The notes: a model not told the origin generated them from the sequence alone. DNA of 64,000 bases from Collinsella sp. (GCA_019414345.1 DXMF01000041.1:1-64000); one strand, 5' to 3'. Counted from the first letter of the stretch, positions 44,275 through 54,301 are shown. Translations and numbers: made by a program.

Positions 44275-44764
44275 CACCATCAACCGCGTGATCGTCCCGG
44301 GCACCTTCGATCCCATCACCTTTGGCCATATCGACGTGATCCGCCGAGCTCGCCGTATCTTTCCCAGCGTGATCGTCGCCGTGGCCGAATCGCAGGGTAA
44401 AAACGGCGTGGGTACCACCTTTATGCTCGACGAGCGCGTGGCGCTGGCCCGCGAGGCCCTCGGTGATTTGGACGGCGTCGAGGTACTGCCCTTCACCGGC
44501 CTGCTGGTCGACTTTGCACGTGAACAGAGGGCGGGTGCCGTCGTTAAGGGTCTGCGCGCCATGACCGACTTTGAGTACGAGTTGCAGCAGGCCGACCTCA
44601 ACTATCGCCTGGATAGCGAGCTGGAGTCCATCTTTGTCATGAGTGCTCCGCAGTACGGCTATATCTCGAGTTCGGTGGTGCGCCAGATCGCGTCGCTTGG
44701 CAGCGACGTGTCGACGTTTGTGCCGCCCAACGTGGTCGAAGCACTCAAACATCGCTTTTCGTGA
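44267..44764 (+). CDS. coaD: Phosphopantetheine adenylyltransferase
   Basis: It adenylates 4'-phosphopantetheine to dephospho-CoA, the penultimate CoA step. The nucleotidyltransferase motif PGTFDPITFGHIDVIRRARR (TxGH) and ISSSVVRQIASLG match. GGAGG at 44256 sets ATG 44267; a longer upstream frame is antisense-like noise within rsmD. 165 residues, normal. It is followed by a T-run but no clear stem. Confidence 0.95.
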   Translation: MNDTINRVIVPGTFDPITFGHIDVIRRARRIFPSVIVAVAESQGKNGVGTTFMLDERVALAREALGDLDGVEVLPFTGLLVDFAREQRAGAVVKGLRAMTDFEYELQQADLNYRLDSELESIFVMSAPQYGYISSSVVRQIASLGSDVSTFVPPNVVEALKHRFS

Positions 44765-44832
44765 CGTTTTTTATTGCCTGGTGGCATGTGGTAAACTAAC
44801 ACGATGATATGTTACCTATGAAAGGAGACCGG

Positions 44833-45330
44833 ATGCCGGGCGAGAATTTTCCTGGCGACAGGATCGTGAGTCTTGTCGACGAGCTCGAGGGGCTCATCGA
44901 AGAGGCTAAGACGCCGTTCGGCAAGAACGCCCAGATGAAGGTTATCGACGCCGACGTCTTCTTTAACATCCTCGATGAGATCCGCATGAGCTATCCCGAG
45001 GAGTGGCAGAAGTCCCGACGTATCCTCAAAGAGCGCGAGGAGCTTATGGCCTCCGCCGCCGCCCAGGCCGATTCCATCATTGCCGATGCTCAGCAGCAGG
45101 CGCTCACCATTGCCGGTGAGCAGGAGATCGTCCGCTTAGCCCAGCAGCAGGCCGACGACATCCGCGACCGTGCCCAGCAGTACGAGCGCGAGACGCGTTA
45201 TGCCGCCGAGGATTACGCCGAGCAGGTCTTTACGCACCTCGAGGAGAACCTTAAGAGTCTGACCGGCACCGTCACTCGTTGCCGTCAGCAGCTCAACGAG
45301 GGCGCCGCCCAGCAGAACGGTCAGTGGTAA
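44833..45330 (+). CDS. Coiled-coil protein, ATP-synthase-b/DivIVA-like
   Basis: AAAGGAG at 44821 supports ATG 44833. The 165-residue protein has a short N-terminal part with GDRIVSLVDELEGLIEEAKT and then a long Ala/Gln/Glu-rich coiled coil (residues 65-145). Proteins of this type are common between coaD and yceD in actinobacteria and are annotated as ATPase or DivIVA-like; they may act at the septum or cell pole. The TAATG junction with the next gene (1-base overlap) indicates coupling. Confidence 0.75.
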   Translation: MPGENFPGDRIVSLVDELEGLIEEAKTPFGKNAQMKVIDADVFFNILDEIRMSYPEEWQKSRRILKEREELMASAAAQADSIIADAQQQALTIAGEQEIVRLAQQQADDIRDRAQQYERETRYAAEDYAEQVFTHLEENLKSLTGTVTRCRQQLNEGAAQQNGQW

Positions 45331-45884
45331 TGGCTGAGTTCCCGAGCGTAACCGTCGATCTTTCCGAGCAGCTCGAGTTTCCCGGAGACTCTTATCCGCT
45401 GACCGGCAAGGTCGATGTCGCCACCTACACGGTGGGCGAGAAGGAGTACCAGCTGCAGGACGGCATTTCCTACGACGTGGTCTTTACCAACGCCGGTACC
45501 GGTGTTCTGCTTTCGGGCATGGTCCGCGCTCACGCCACCGGCGAGTGCGATCGCTGCCTGGAGCCCGCATCGTTTGATATCGCAGGCGAGATCGAGGAGT
45601 TCTACCTCTTTAACGAGCCCGAGGACCCCGAGGCCTACGAAGACGGCTACGAGTTGCTGGGCGAGGATCGCATTGTCGATCTGGGCGAGCCCATCAACGA
45701 CGCGGTCGTCATGGACACGCCGTTCGTTGTCCTGTGCAAGCCCGATTGCCGCGGCCTTTGCCCCACCTGTGGCATCAATCTCAACGTCGAGCAATGCGAT
45801 TGCGCCGCCAAGGCGGAGGCCGAATGGGCCGCTGCCACGGAAAATCCATTTGCAGCATTAAAGAATCTCAAGCTTGACGAGTAA
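45330..45884 (+). CDS. yceD: YceD/DUF177 family protein
   Basis: The 184-residue protein has the DUF177 core GECDRCLEPASFDIAGEIEE and CKPDCRGLCPTCGINLNVEQ, with the conserved cysteines of this family, thought to affect 23S rRNA or L32 accumulation. It begins at the ATG overlapping the previous stop codon. rpmF follows 65 bp later, the conserved yceD-rpmF-plsX arrangement. Confidence 0.9.
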   Translation: MAEFPSVTVDLSEQLEFPGDSYPLTGKVDVATYTVGEKEYQLQDGISYDVVFTNAGTGVLLSGMVRAHATGECDRCLEPASFDIAGEIEEFYLFNEPEDPEAYEDGYELLGEDRIVDLGEPINDAVVMDTPFVVLCKPDCRGLCPTCGINLNVEQCDCAAKAEAEWAAATENPFAALKNLKLDE

Positions 45885-45948
45885 AACTGTGGTAGTATCG
45901 CTACTTGCGCGTAATCGCCACACTGGATAGTTCATAAGGAAGGTCACT

Positions 45949-46128
45949 ATGCCCGTACCTAAACAAAAGCAGGGTCGTATCCGCACCCATACCCGTCGTT
46001 CCGCCAACATGAAGATCTCGGCTGCGGCTCAGTCCACGTGCCCCCGTTGCGGCGCTGTTAAGCTCCCGCACCACGTGTGCCCCAGCTGCGGTTTCTACAA
46101 GGACCGCGAGGTTATCGTTACCGAGTAA
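45949..46128 (+). CDS. rpmF: 50S ribosomal protein bL32
   Basis: A 59-residue protein: MPVPKQKQGRIRTHTRRSAN start, then STCPRCGAVKLPHHVCPSCG, a four-cysteine zinc ribbon. AAGGAAGG precedes ATG. Typical length and position between yceD and plsX. Confidence 0.95.
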   Translation: MPVPKQKQGRIRTHTRRSANMKISAAAQSTCPRCGAVKLPHHVCPSCGFYKDREVIVTE

Positions 46129-46168
46129 CTGTATACTCTGGATACGATGCCGTTCCAACTGGAACCAC

Positions 46169-46198
46169 AATGGCCGGCTCAATGAGTCGGCCATTTTT
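46169..46198 (+). terminator. Terminator/attenuator between rpmF and plsX
   Basis: AATGGCCG (46169-46176) pairs with CGGCCATT (46188-46195), followed by TTTGT. It probably gives partial termination, raising rpmF over plsX. Confidence 0.75.
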
Positions 46199-46216
46199 GT
46201 ATAAGGAGCATATGAA

Positions 46217-47236
46217 ATGAGTAACGTTCGCGTTTGTGTAGACGTTGTGGGCGGAGACGAGAAGCCCCAGGTTGTTCTCGATGGTATCGAGGCTGCGCTT
46301 GCGGCAGATTCCGAGATCGAGATTTTGGCCGTCGGTCCCGCCGAAATCGTCAACCCCTTTGCCGCAGCGCATGCCCGCGTGGAGGCCTTGGAAGCCCCCG
46401 ACGTCATCAGCATGGAGGACGATCCCATCCGCGCTGTGATGACCAAGCGCAAGTCCTCGATCGTGCTTGCATGTCGTGCCATTAAGAAGGGCAATGCGGA
46501 CGCGTTTTTCTCGGCCGGCTCGACCGGTGCCATGACCGCTGCCGCCACGGCCTACGTCACGCCGTTTAGGTATTTGGCAGAGGGCAAGAAGCAGCCGGTC
46601 CGTCCGTGCTTGACCAACGCACTGCCCAATCGTGCCGGTGGCCTGACGGTGCTGTGCGATATGGGCGCCAATCCCGATGTCACGGTGGACGATATGGTGC
46701 GCTTCGCCCAGATGGGTGCTGCCTATGCCCGCGTGGTTTTGGGTATCGAGCATCCTCGCGTGGGCCTGCTTGCCAACGGCACCGAGGACGAGAAGGGCTC
46801 CAACTTCACCAAGTCGTGCTTCCCGGCCATGAAGGCCGCTGTTCCCGGCTTTGTGGGCAACTGCGAGGGCACCGATCTTACGTCGGGTAATTTTGACGTC
46901 GTGGTCGCCGATGGCATGTCGGGCAACATCGCGCTCAAGGCCACCGAGGGCGCTGCCAAGTTTTTGCTTCAGGAGCTCAAGGGTGCCTTTATGTCCTCGC
47001 TCGGCACCAAGATCGCCGCGCTGCTCATTAAAAAGCAGATGCGCCAGATTAAGGCTAAGCTTTCGGGCGATGCCAAGGGCGGTGCGATCCTGCTGGGCCT
47101 GCGCGGCGTCGTGTTGATCGGCCACGGTGCTACGTCAGTCGAGGCCGTCAAGAACGGTACGCTTGCCGCGGCTCAGGCCGTGCGCGTCGGGCTTGTCCAG
47201 GACGTTGCCAATTCCATGGACGGTATCGTTTTGTAA
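46217..47236 (+). CDS. plsX: Phosphate acyltransferase PlsX
   Basis: It converts acyl-ACP and phosphate to acyl-phosphate for phospholipid synthesis. VCVDVVGGDEKPQVVLDGIE, then FFSAGSTGAMTAAATAY near residue 95 and NGTEDEKGSNFTKSCFPAM near 185 match the family. AAGGAG at 46203 supports the start. The protein has 339 residues. acpP lies 114 bp downstream; a fatty-acid kinase candidate lies upstream at 39784. Confidence 0.93.
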   Translation: MSNVRVCVDVVGGDEKPQVVLDGIEAALAADSEIEILAVGPAEIVNPFAAAHARVEALEAPDVISMEDDPIRAVMTKRKSSIVLACRAIKKGNADAFFSAGSTGAMTAAATAYVTPFRYLAEGKKQPVRPCLTNALPNRAGGLTVLCDMGANPDVTVDDMVRFAQMGAAYARVVLGIEHPRVGLLANGTEDEKGSNFTKSCFPAMKAAVPGFVGNCEGTDLTSGNFDVVVADGMSGNIALKATEGAAKFLLQELKGAFMSSLGTKIAALLIKKQMRQIKAKLSGDAKGGAILLGLRGVVLIGHGATSVEAVKNGTLAAAQAVRVGLVQDVANSMDGIVL

Positions 47237-47350
47237 GAGCCCCGTTACGTGGCTCAACCTGTACCGTGTGGGGTAGAATCGGAGCCGTATTGCAACGCGG
47301 CTTCGATTGCCGTGTTGTGTTGTGTTCCATGACATACGAGAGGAAGCGCT

Positions 47351-47593
47351 ATGGACCGCTCCGAAATCTTCGATAAGATCGCCGAAGTCGCCGCTGACGT
47401 GCTGGGCGTCGATGTCGCCGACATTAGCGACGAGACCACTTTTGACGATCTCGATGCCGATTCGCTCGAGCGTCTGCAGCTGGTGACGGCCATTGAGGAC
47501 GAGTTCGACCTCGAAATCGATGACGAGACCCTGCTGTCGCTCAACTCTGTCGCCGACGCCGTCGACGCGATCGAAAACGCCAAGGAGGCCTAA
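47351..47593 (+). CDS. acpP: Acyl carrier protein
   Basis: The 80-residue acidic carrier has the phosphopantetheine site DDLDADSLERLQLVTAIEDE (Ser near 37). It is located between plsX and rnc, the usual order, and rnc starts 3 bases after its stop codon. Confidence 0.95.
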   Translation: MDRSEIFDKIAEVAADVLGVDVADISDETTFDDLDADSLERLQLVTAIEDEFDLEIDDETLLSLNSVADAVDAIENAKEA

Positions 47594-47596
47594 GTC

Positions 47597-48322
47597 TTGG
47601 CTTTGTCTGAACGACTCACGCGCGCCCAGGAGATTCTGGGCCATGAGTTCAATAACAAGGTGCTGCTGCGCGCGGCGCTCACGCATCCCTCGGCCGTCGA
47701 GGGCCTACCGGTCTCTGCCAGCTATGAGCGCCTTGAATTTTTGGGCGATTCCATTTTAGGCGCCGTGGTGGCCCGTTCGCTCTTCGAGTCCTATCCCGAG
47801 TTTGACGAGGGCAAGCTCACGCGCCTGAAGGTGTCCCTTGTCTCGGGCGCCACGCTGTCCGAGGTGTCGCACGAGCTGGGTATCGACGACATCATCATCT
47901 TTGGCGCCTCCGAGACCGGTACCGGCGCGCGCGGCCTGCACTCGGCGCTTGAGAACGTTTACGAGTCGCTCGTGGGCGCGTTGTATCTGGATGCCGGTTG
48001 GGATGCGGCGGCGGAGTTCATCCACCGTACGCTTAAGCCGCACCTGGCCACCGAGCGTGCCGAGCACCCCGCGAACCCCAAGTCGTTCTTGCAGGAGTGC
48101 GTGCAGGCAGACGGCCACGAGCCTCCCGCGTATAAGCTGGTCGGCTCCGAGGGCCCCGCACATGCGCCCACCTTTACCGCTGTGGTGCTCATCGACGGTA
48201 TTCGCCAGGGCCGCGGCACCGGTTCCTCCAAGAAGGAGGCCGAGGGGGCCGCTGCACTCGAGGCGCTCGACCGCATGGGCTACACCACCAACGGCGTGAT
48301 TCTTAACAAGAAGCCTGTTTAA
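47597..48322 (+). CDS. rnc: Ribonuclease III
   Basis: Double-strand RNA endonuclease for rRNA and mRNA processing. TTG start. The catalytic domain has ERLEFLGDSILGAVVARSLF near residue 35 and ENVYESLVGALYLDAGWDAA near 118; the double-stranded RNA-binding domain (from about 155) has NPKSFLQECVQADGHEPPAY and GSSKKEAEGAAALEAL. 241 residues, normal. Confidence 0.95.
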   Translation: MALSERLTRAQEILGHEFNNKVLLRAALTHPSAVEGLPVSASYERLEFLGDSILGAVVARSLFESYPEFDEGKLTRLKVSLVSGATLSEVSHELGIDDIIIFGASETGTGARGLHSALENVYESLVGALYLDAGWDAAAEFIHRTLKPHLATERAEHPANPKSFLQECVQADGHEPPAYKLVGSEGPAHAPTFTAVVLIDGIRQGRGTGSSKKEAEGAAALEALDRMGYTTNGVILNKKPV

Positions 48323-48332
48323 GCGAGGAACC

Positions 48333-51300
48333 GTGTATCTCAAGTCCCTCACGCTCAAAGGGTTCAAGTCGTTTGCCGACCGCGCCCATATGTCATTTGA
48401 GCCGGGCCTGACCGTCATCGTCGGTCCCAACGGCTCGGGAAAATCGAACATCTCCGACTCGATTCTGTGGGTCCTGGGCGAGCAGAGTGCCAAGCAGCTG
48501 CGCGGCCAGGCCATGGAGGACGTCATCTTCTCGGGCTCGTCGGCGCGCAAGCCGGTGGGTGTCGCCGAGGTCACGCTGGTGCTCGATAACTCGGACCATA
48601 TGCTGCCCGTCGACTTTGACGAGGTCGCCATCACCCGTCGTATGTATCGCTCGGGCGAAAGCGAGTACCTCATCAACTCGAGCCCGTGCCGCCTGATGGA
48701 CATTCAGGACATTCTGCACGATTCTGGCCTGGGCAAGGATACGCATTCCATCATCAGCCAGGGCAAGCTCGATGCCATTTTGCAGAGCCGCCCCGAGGAG
48801 CGCCGCGCCCTGATCGAGGAGGCTGCTGGCATCTCCAAGCACAAGCGCCGCAAGGAGCGTGCGCTCAAAAAGATTAAATCGATGGACGAGCACCTGACCC
48901 GTGCCCGCGACATCAATAAGGAGATCGCCCGTCAGCTGCGGCCGCTAGAGCGTCAGGTTGATCGCGCGCGCAAGTACAAAGAGCTGTCCTCGCGCGCGAA
49001 CGAGCTTACGCAGATGCTGGCCGTCGACGAACTTCGTTCGCTGCAGTCGCAGTGGAACGACCTGGAGAGTCGCTCCAAGGAGGGCGCTGCCGAGTTTGAG
49101 CTTGCGCAATACCGCCTGGGCGAAAAAGAGCGCGAGCTCGAGAAACTCCAGGTCATGCTCGAGGAAAAGGGCCTGTTTGTGGGCGATCTGGGCGAGCAGC
49201 GCCGCCATATGCAAGACGTGGTCGGCCGCATCAACTCCGATATGCGCCTACTCGAGGAAAAGGGCCACAACATGGTGTCGCGCCTGTCCGACATGCGCGG
49301 CCAGATCTCGAGCTCCGAACATCAGCGCCGTCGCGTGGTCGAGGAGCTCGAGGATGCGCGCGCCCAGCTTGAGGAAGTGACCGGTGCGCACATGCAGGCC
49401 CAGGACGACGTTGACGCCGCAGGTCCTGCCGCCGCCCAGCTCCACGAGCGTCGCGTTGCGCTCGACAATCAGATTTCGCAGCTTACGCGCGAGCAGCGCG
49501 ATGTGCAGCGTGTGGCCGATAACGCCGCGCTCGAGCTTGCCAAGGTGAAGGACTCTTTGAGCAACGCCGAGGTCGAGGACAACATGTACGCCTCGCGCCT
49601 GGAGCAGATTGACGAGCAGCTCGAGGAGGTCACGGCCTCGCTCGAGAGCCGTCGCGACCGCGCTGAGGAGCTCGACGGCGCGCTTGATCAGGCCCGCCAG
49701 GCCCAGATCGATGCGCGTGAGGCCACCGAGGTCGCCCGTGCAGCGTTGAAGGACCTGCGTAATCGCGAGAGCGAGGCGCGCAATAAACTGTCCGAGGTTC
49801 GCTCTGAGCTCGCGAGCCAAAAGAAGCTCGACGCCCGCATGGCAGACAGCTCGCCGCTGGTGAGCCGTTTGATGGGCGCGCTGGGCGATTATGTCTCGGG
49901 TCGCCTGGGCGACGTGCTCGAGGCTCCTCGTGAGCTCGAGGGCCTGGTCGAGCAGCTGCTTGCCGGCGACATCGATGCCCTACTGTTTGATGACGCAGCC
50001 ACGCTTGAGCGTGCCGGTCGTGCGGCTCTGGACCAAAAGAAGGCTTCGGGCGAGGCGCTGCTGGCGACGCGCGACGTGAGCGGCGGTGCTGCTGCTAAGG
50101 GCGCTGCCGGTTCGCGTCTGGTCGATCGTCTGTCCGTGCGCTCCGGTTATGGCCCGGTTGTCGAGGCCCTGCTCGGCGGCTATTACGTGGTCGATGACTT
50201 GGCTGCCGCGCTGGCGGCACCAGTCGTTGACGGCGTGACCTATGTGACGCCCGATGGCGCCCGCGTGAGCTGTGGCGGCCTGGTGCGCGTGGGGCTCGAT
50301 GCCGGCGAGGCTTCGGGTGCCCTGGAGCGCAAGCGTCGAATTCGTGAGCTGGAGGGCCTGGAGCCCGATCTTGCTGCCGTGTTTGAGCATGTGTCGGATC
50401 GGGTCGTCGAGGCCAATGCGGCCGTCGAGGAGGCGCGTGCCGCCGAGGGCGATGCCGCCGGTGAGATCGCCCGTCTTGAGGGCGAGCGCCGCTCGCTGCT
50501 CTCCGAGATCGGCCGCCTGGAGCAAAGCGCCAACAATGCCGAGGTTGAGCGCGTGCGCATCTCCAAGCGCCGCGAACAGGCCGCCGAGGCCGTTCGCGCT
50601 GCGCGCCCGCGCGTTGACGAGCTCACCCGTTCGCGCGACGAGGCCCGTGCGCAGGCAAGCGACCTGGGTCTCCAGATTGCCGAAGCCAACGACGAGCTCG
50701 ATCGCGTGCGCCGTGACGATTCCGAGGCCGCCGGCAAGCTCGCCGATGCCAAGGTGCGCCTGGCCCAGACGAGCGAGCGTCTGCGTTCGCTGAAGGGCCG
50801 CGTGCCCGACCTGGAGCATCGTCTGGAGGGCATCGACCGCCGTATCCGCGGAACACGCCAGGCCTCGCGCTCTCTCGAGCTGCTGCGCCTGCGCGTCGAT
50901 CCCATGCACGAGCGCTATTCGGCCCTGCTGGAGCGCGCGTCGGATTGGGCCGCGCGTCTGCGTGACCAGGCTTCGCTCGAGGAGGCGGACTCGGCCTCGC
51001 TTAAGAAGACCATCGAAGACGCCAAGGCCGAGGTTGCTCGTGCCAAGGAGCGGGTCGATGCCGCCACGGCGACGCAAAATGAGTTCAAGGTCTCCCGCGG
51101 CAAGCTCGAGGTGCAGGTAGAGGCGGCCATCAAGGCCATTACCGCCGATGGCACCACGGTGCTCGAGGAAGTGCTCATGCTTCCTGCGCCCACCGACCGC
51201 GATGCCGCCGAGCGCGAGCTCAACCAGCTCGTGCGCCAGATCAACAACCTGGGCCCTGTGAACCAGGTTGCCATGGAGGAGTACGAGCAGCTCAAGCGCC

Positions 51301-51869
51301 GCGCCGATTACATCGAGGAGCAGCTGGCCGATCTTGAGAGCGCACGCAAGGCGCTCACCAAGATCACGGCGGCCATCGACCGTAAGATGCGTAAGGCCTT
51401 CCTGGTGACCTTTGAGAAGGTCGATGCGAACTTCCGCGAGATCTTCGCCATGCTGTTCCCGGGTGGCCAGGCGCATCTGGAGATGACCGACCCCGAGCAT
51501 CCTGCCGAGACGGGCATCGAGGTCGTGGCGCAGCCGCGCGGCAAGCGCATCACCAAGATGATGCTCATGTCGGGCGGCGAGAAGAGCCTGACGGCGCTCG
51601 CCTTGCTCTTTGCCGTGTATCGCACGCGTACGGTGCCGTTCTATGTGCTGGACGAGGTCGAGGCGGCGCTCGATGACGCCAACCTGTCCAAGCTCATCGG
51701 CGCGCTCGATGTTTTGCGTTCCGATACGCAGCTCTTGGTTATCTCGCATCAGCGCCGTACTATGGAGGACGCTGACGTCCTCTACGGCGTCTCGATGCAA
51801 GCCGACGGCGTCAGCCGCGTCGTCTCGCAAAAACTTGATCGCGAAACCGGAAAGGTCGTGAATGCATAA
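48333..51869 (+). CDS. smc: Chromosome segregation protein SMC
   Basis: Condensin ATPase of 1,178 residues. N-terminal Walker A VGPNGSGKSNISDSILW (near 31), QGKLDAILQSRPEERRALIE, a long coiled coil, a hinge at about 505-660 (PLVSRLMGALGDYVSGRLGD, VVEALLGGYYVVDDL), a second coiled coil, and the C-terminal head with LMSGGEKSLTALALLFA (near 1078) and Walker B YVLDEVEAALDDANL (near 1103). GTG start 10 bases after rnc; the stop overlaps ftsY by 1 base (TAATG). ScpA and ScpB are not in the window. Confidence 0.96.
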   Translation: MYLKSLTLKGFKSFADRAHMSFEPGLTVIVGPNGSGKSNISDSILWVLGEQSAKQLRGQAMEDVIFSGSSARKPVGVAEVTLVLDNSDHMLPVDFDEVAITRRMYRSGESEYLINSSPCRLMDIQDILHDSGLGKDTHSIISQGKLDAILQSRPEERRALIEEAAGISKHKRRKERALKKIKSMDEHLTRARDINKEIARQLRPLERQVDRARKYKELSSRANELTQMLAVDELRSLQSQWNDLESRSKEGAAEFELAQYRLGEKERELEKLQVMLEEKGLFVGDLGEQRRHMQDVVGRINSDMRLLEEKGHNMVSRLSDMRGQISSSEHQRRRVVEELEDARAQLEEVTGAHMQAQDDVDAAGPAAAQLHERRVALDNQISQLTREQRDVQRVADNAALELAKVKDSLSNAEVEDNMYASRLEQIDEQLEEVTASLESRRDRAEELDGALDQARQAQIDAREATEVARAALKDLRNRESEARNKLSEVRSELASQKKLDARMADSSPLVSRLMGALGDYVSGRLGDVLEAPRELEGLVEQLLAGDIDALLFDDAATLERAGRAALDQKKASGEALLATRDVSGGAAAKGAAGSRLVDRLSVRSGYGPVVEALLGGYYVVDDLAAALAAPVVDGVTYVTPDGARVSCGGLVRVGLDAGEASGALERKRRIRELEGLEPDLAAVFEHVSDRVVEANAAVEEARAAEGDAAGEIARLEGERRSLLSEIGRLEQSANNAEVERVRISKRREQAAEAVRAARPRVDELTRSRDEARAQASDLGLQIAEANDELDRVRRDDSEAAGKLADAKVRLAQTSERLRSLKGRVPDLEHRLEGIDRRIRGTRQASRSLELLRLRVDPMHERYSALLERASDWAARLRDQASLEEADSASLKKTIEDAKAEVARAKERVDAATATQNEFKVSRGKLEVQVEAAIKAITADGTTVLEEVLMLPAPTDRDAAERELNQLVRQINNLGPVNQVAMEEYEQLKRRADYIEEQLADLESARKALTKITAAIDRKMRKAFLVTFEKVDANFREIFAMLFPGGQAHLEMTDPEHPAETGIEVVAQPRGKRITKMMLMSGGEKSLTALALLFAVYRTRTVPFYVLDEVEAALDDANLSKLIGALDVLRSDTQLLVISHQRRTMEDADVLYGVSMQADGVSRVVSQKLDRETGKVVNA

Positions 51870-52786
51870 TGGGATTCTTCGATGCTCTCTCGCGCGGACT
51901 TGAGCGCAGCCGCGAGGCCCTCAACGAGGTCTTTTACTTTGGCGGCGAGGTCGATGAGGTTTTTTGGGAGGATCTAGAGGACACCCTCGTCATGGGTGAC
52001 ATGGGCGCCGAGGTCGCGATTAAGGTGTCCGATGACCTGCGCGATACCGCGGCCAAGAAGAACCTCAAGACCGCTCCGCAACTCCGTCGCGCCCTGGCCG
52101 AGCAGCTCGAGCAGCATTTTGTGCCCGCCGAGCGCGATCCGTTCTCCGACACGCCGAGTTGCGTGCTGTTTGTGGGTATTAACGGTGCCGGCAAGACCAC
52201 GACGGTCGGCAAGATCGCGAGCGCTATGGCTGCCCGCGGCAAGAACGTCGTGATCGGTTCGGCCGATACCTTCCGCGCCGCCGCCATCGAGCAGCTCGAT
52301 GTGTGGGGCCAGCGCGCCGGCGTTCCCGTCATCAAGCGCGACCGCGGCTCCGATCCGGCGAGCGTGTGCTATGACGTGCTCGATGAGGCCGACAAGCGCG
52401 GCAGCGACCTGGTGCTTATCGACACTGCCGGCCGTCTGCACACGAGCCCCGAGCTCATGCGCGAGCTTGCCAAGGTGGTCAACGTGACGCGCAAGCGCGC
52501 CGCCAATATGGCCGCCGGTCCCATGCCGGTCTCGGTTGTCCTCGTGATCGATGCCGCGACGGGCCAAAACGGCCTGAACCAGGCGCTCGAGTTTAACGAG
52601 GCGCTGGGTCTGGACGGTATTATCATGACAAAGCTCGACGGCACGGCAAAGGGCGGTATCGCCATGGCCGTGGCCGAGAAGCTCAAGCTTCCGATCCTGC
52701 GCATCGGCGTGGGCGAGCAGGTCGATGACCTGCAGGAGTTCAATGCCAAAGATTTCTGCCGCGCCCTGGTGGGCGAGTCCAACTAA
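51869..52786 (+). CDS. ftsY: Signal recognition particle receptor FtsY
   Basis: SRP-family GTPase that docks ribosome-SRP complexes at the membrane. G1 FVGINGAGKTTTVGKIA near residue 108, DTAGRLHTSPELMREL near 190, and TKLDGTAKGGIAMAVAEKL match. The 305-residue protein is the short form without the long acidic A domain. It is adjacent to ffh, so both partners of the targeting GTPase pair are made together. Confidence 0.95.
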   Translation: MGFFDALSRGLERSREALNEVFYFGGEVDEVFWEDLEDTLVMGDMGAEVAIKVSDDLRDTAAKKNLKTAPQLRRALAEQLEQHFVPAERDPFSDTPSCVLFVGINGAGKTTTVGKIASAMAARGKNVVIGSADTFRAAAIEQLDVWGQRAGVPVIKRDRGSDPASVCYDVLDEADKRGSDLVLIDTAGRLHTSPELMRELAKVVNVTRKRAANMAAGPMPVSVVLVIDAATGQNGLNQALEFNEALGLDGIIMTKLDGTAKGGIAMAVAEKLKLPILRIGVGEQVDDLQEFNAKDFCRALVGESN

Positions 52787-52796
52787 GGAGTAACCA

Positions 52797-54281
52797 GTGT
52801 TTGATTCCCTGAGCGATCGCCTCAACGACACATTTGACCGCCTGCGTGGCAAGGGTAAGCTGACCGAGGCCGACATTACCTCGGCCATGCGCGACATTCG
52901 CATGGCGCTGCTCGAGGCCGACGTCAACTTCAAGGTCGTCAAGGAGTTCGTCGCCAAGACCAAGGAGCGTTGCATGACCGCCGAGGTCATGGAGTCGCTG
53001 TCGCCGGCACAAAACGTCGTCAAGATCGTGTTCGACGAGCTCACCGAGATGCTCGGCTCCACCGAGAGCAAGCTCGTCTTTAGCAACCGCATTCCCAATG
53101 TCATCATGCTCGTGGGCCTGCAGGGTTCCGGTAAGACTACGGCGGCCGTTAAGCTGGCCTATCTGCTCAAGAAGCAGGGTCGCTCGCCGTTGCTCGCCGC
53201 GTGCGACGTCTACCGCCCCGCCGCTGCCGATCAGCTGGCCACGCTCGGTGGAGAGATCGGCGTTCCGGTCTTCCGCGGCGACGGCGAGCACCCGGTCGAT
53301 ATCGCCAAGGGTGCCATCCAGGAGGCAGTCGACCACCTGCGTGACGTGGTCATTGTCGATACCGCCGGCCGCCTGCAGATCGACGAGCAGATGATGCAGG
53401 AGGCCGTGGATATTAAGAAGGCCGTCAAGCCCGATCAGGTGCTGATGGTCGTCGATGCCATGACCGGCCAGGATATCGTCAACGTCGTCTCGACCTTCGC
53501 CGAGCGCACTGACTTTGACGGCGTGATCATCTCTAAGCTCGACGGCGATGCCCGTGGCGGCGGTGCGCTTTCCGTGCGCCAGGTGACCGGCAAGCCCATC
53601 AAGTTCGTGAGTATGGGCGAGAAACCCGATTCGCTGGAGCCGTTCTATCCCGATCGCATGGCCAAGCGCATTCTGGGTATGGGCGATGTTGTCGGCATCA
53701 TCGAGAAAGCCCAGGAGGCGGCCGACGCTGAGCAGCTCGAGGCTGCCGAGCGTATGCTGCGCGAGGGCTTTACCATGAACGACATGCTCGACCAGATGAA
53801 GGCCGTCAAGAAGATGGGCGGTATGAAGGGCATCCTGGGTATGCTCCCCGGCGGCCAGCGCGCGCTCAACCAGATGGGCGGCAACCTGGACGAGGGCATC
53901 TTCGACAAGAACGAGGCCATCATCATGTCGATGACCAAGGAGGAGCGCCTGCGTCCCTCCATCATCAACGGCCAGCGCCGCGCCCGTATCGCCAAGGGCG
54001 CCGGCGTGACTCCCACCGAGGTCAATAGCCTTATGAAGCAGTGGGGCGAGATGAACAAGATGATGGGCCGCATGCGCTCGATGGCCAATCAGGCACAGGC
54101 TGGTGGCAAGAAGGGCAAGAAGGGTAAGAAGGGCAAAAAGATGCGCATGCCCAATATTCCCGGTCTGGATGCCATGGGTCTGGGCGGCATGGGCGGCCTG
54201 GGCGGCCTGGGAACGGGCGGTCCTAAGTCCGATATGGACCTGCTGCGCCAGATGGAAGCTCAGATGCGCAATAAGAAATAG
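52797..54281 (+). CDS. ffh: Signal recognition particle protein Ffh
   Basis: SRP54-type GTPase binding signal sequences and 4.5S RNA. GTG start. NG domain with VGLQGSGKTTAAVKLAYLL near residue 105 and VDTAGRLQIDEQMMQEAVD; M domain from about 300 with FTMNDMLDQMKAVKKMGGM and MGRMRSMANQAQAGGKKGKK, ending in a Gly/Met-rich tail of near-repeats (GLGGMGGLGGLG). 494 residues. Confidence 0.96.
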   Translation: MFDSLSDRLNDTFDRLRGKGKLTEADITSAMRDIRMALLEADVNFKVVKEFVAKTKERCMTAEVMESLSPAQNVVKIVFDELTEMLGSTESKLVFSNRIPNVIMLVGLQGSGKTTAAVKLAYLLKKQGRSPLLAACDVYRPAAADQLATLGGEIGVPVFRGDGEHPVDIAKGAIQEAVDHLRDVVIVDTAGRLQIDEQMMQEAVDIKKAVKPDQVLMVVDAMTGQDIVNVVSTFAERTDFDGVIISKLDGDARGGGALSVRQVTGKPIKFVSMGEKPDSLEPFYPDRMAKRILGMGDVVGIIEKAQEAADAEQLEAAERMLREGFTMNDMLDQMKAVKKMGGMKGILGMLPGGQRALNQMGGNLDEGIFDKNEAIIMSMTKEERLRPSIINGQRRARIAKGAGVTPTEVNSLMKQWGEMNKMMGRMRSMANQAQAGGKKGKKGKKGKKMRMPNIPGLDAMGLGGMGGLGGLGTGGPKSDMDLLRQMEAQMRNKK

Positions 54282-54301
54282 CGACTGGTTGAGTCGTGTA
54301 T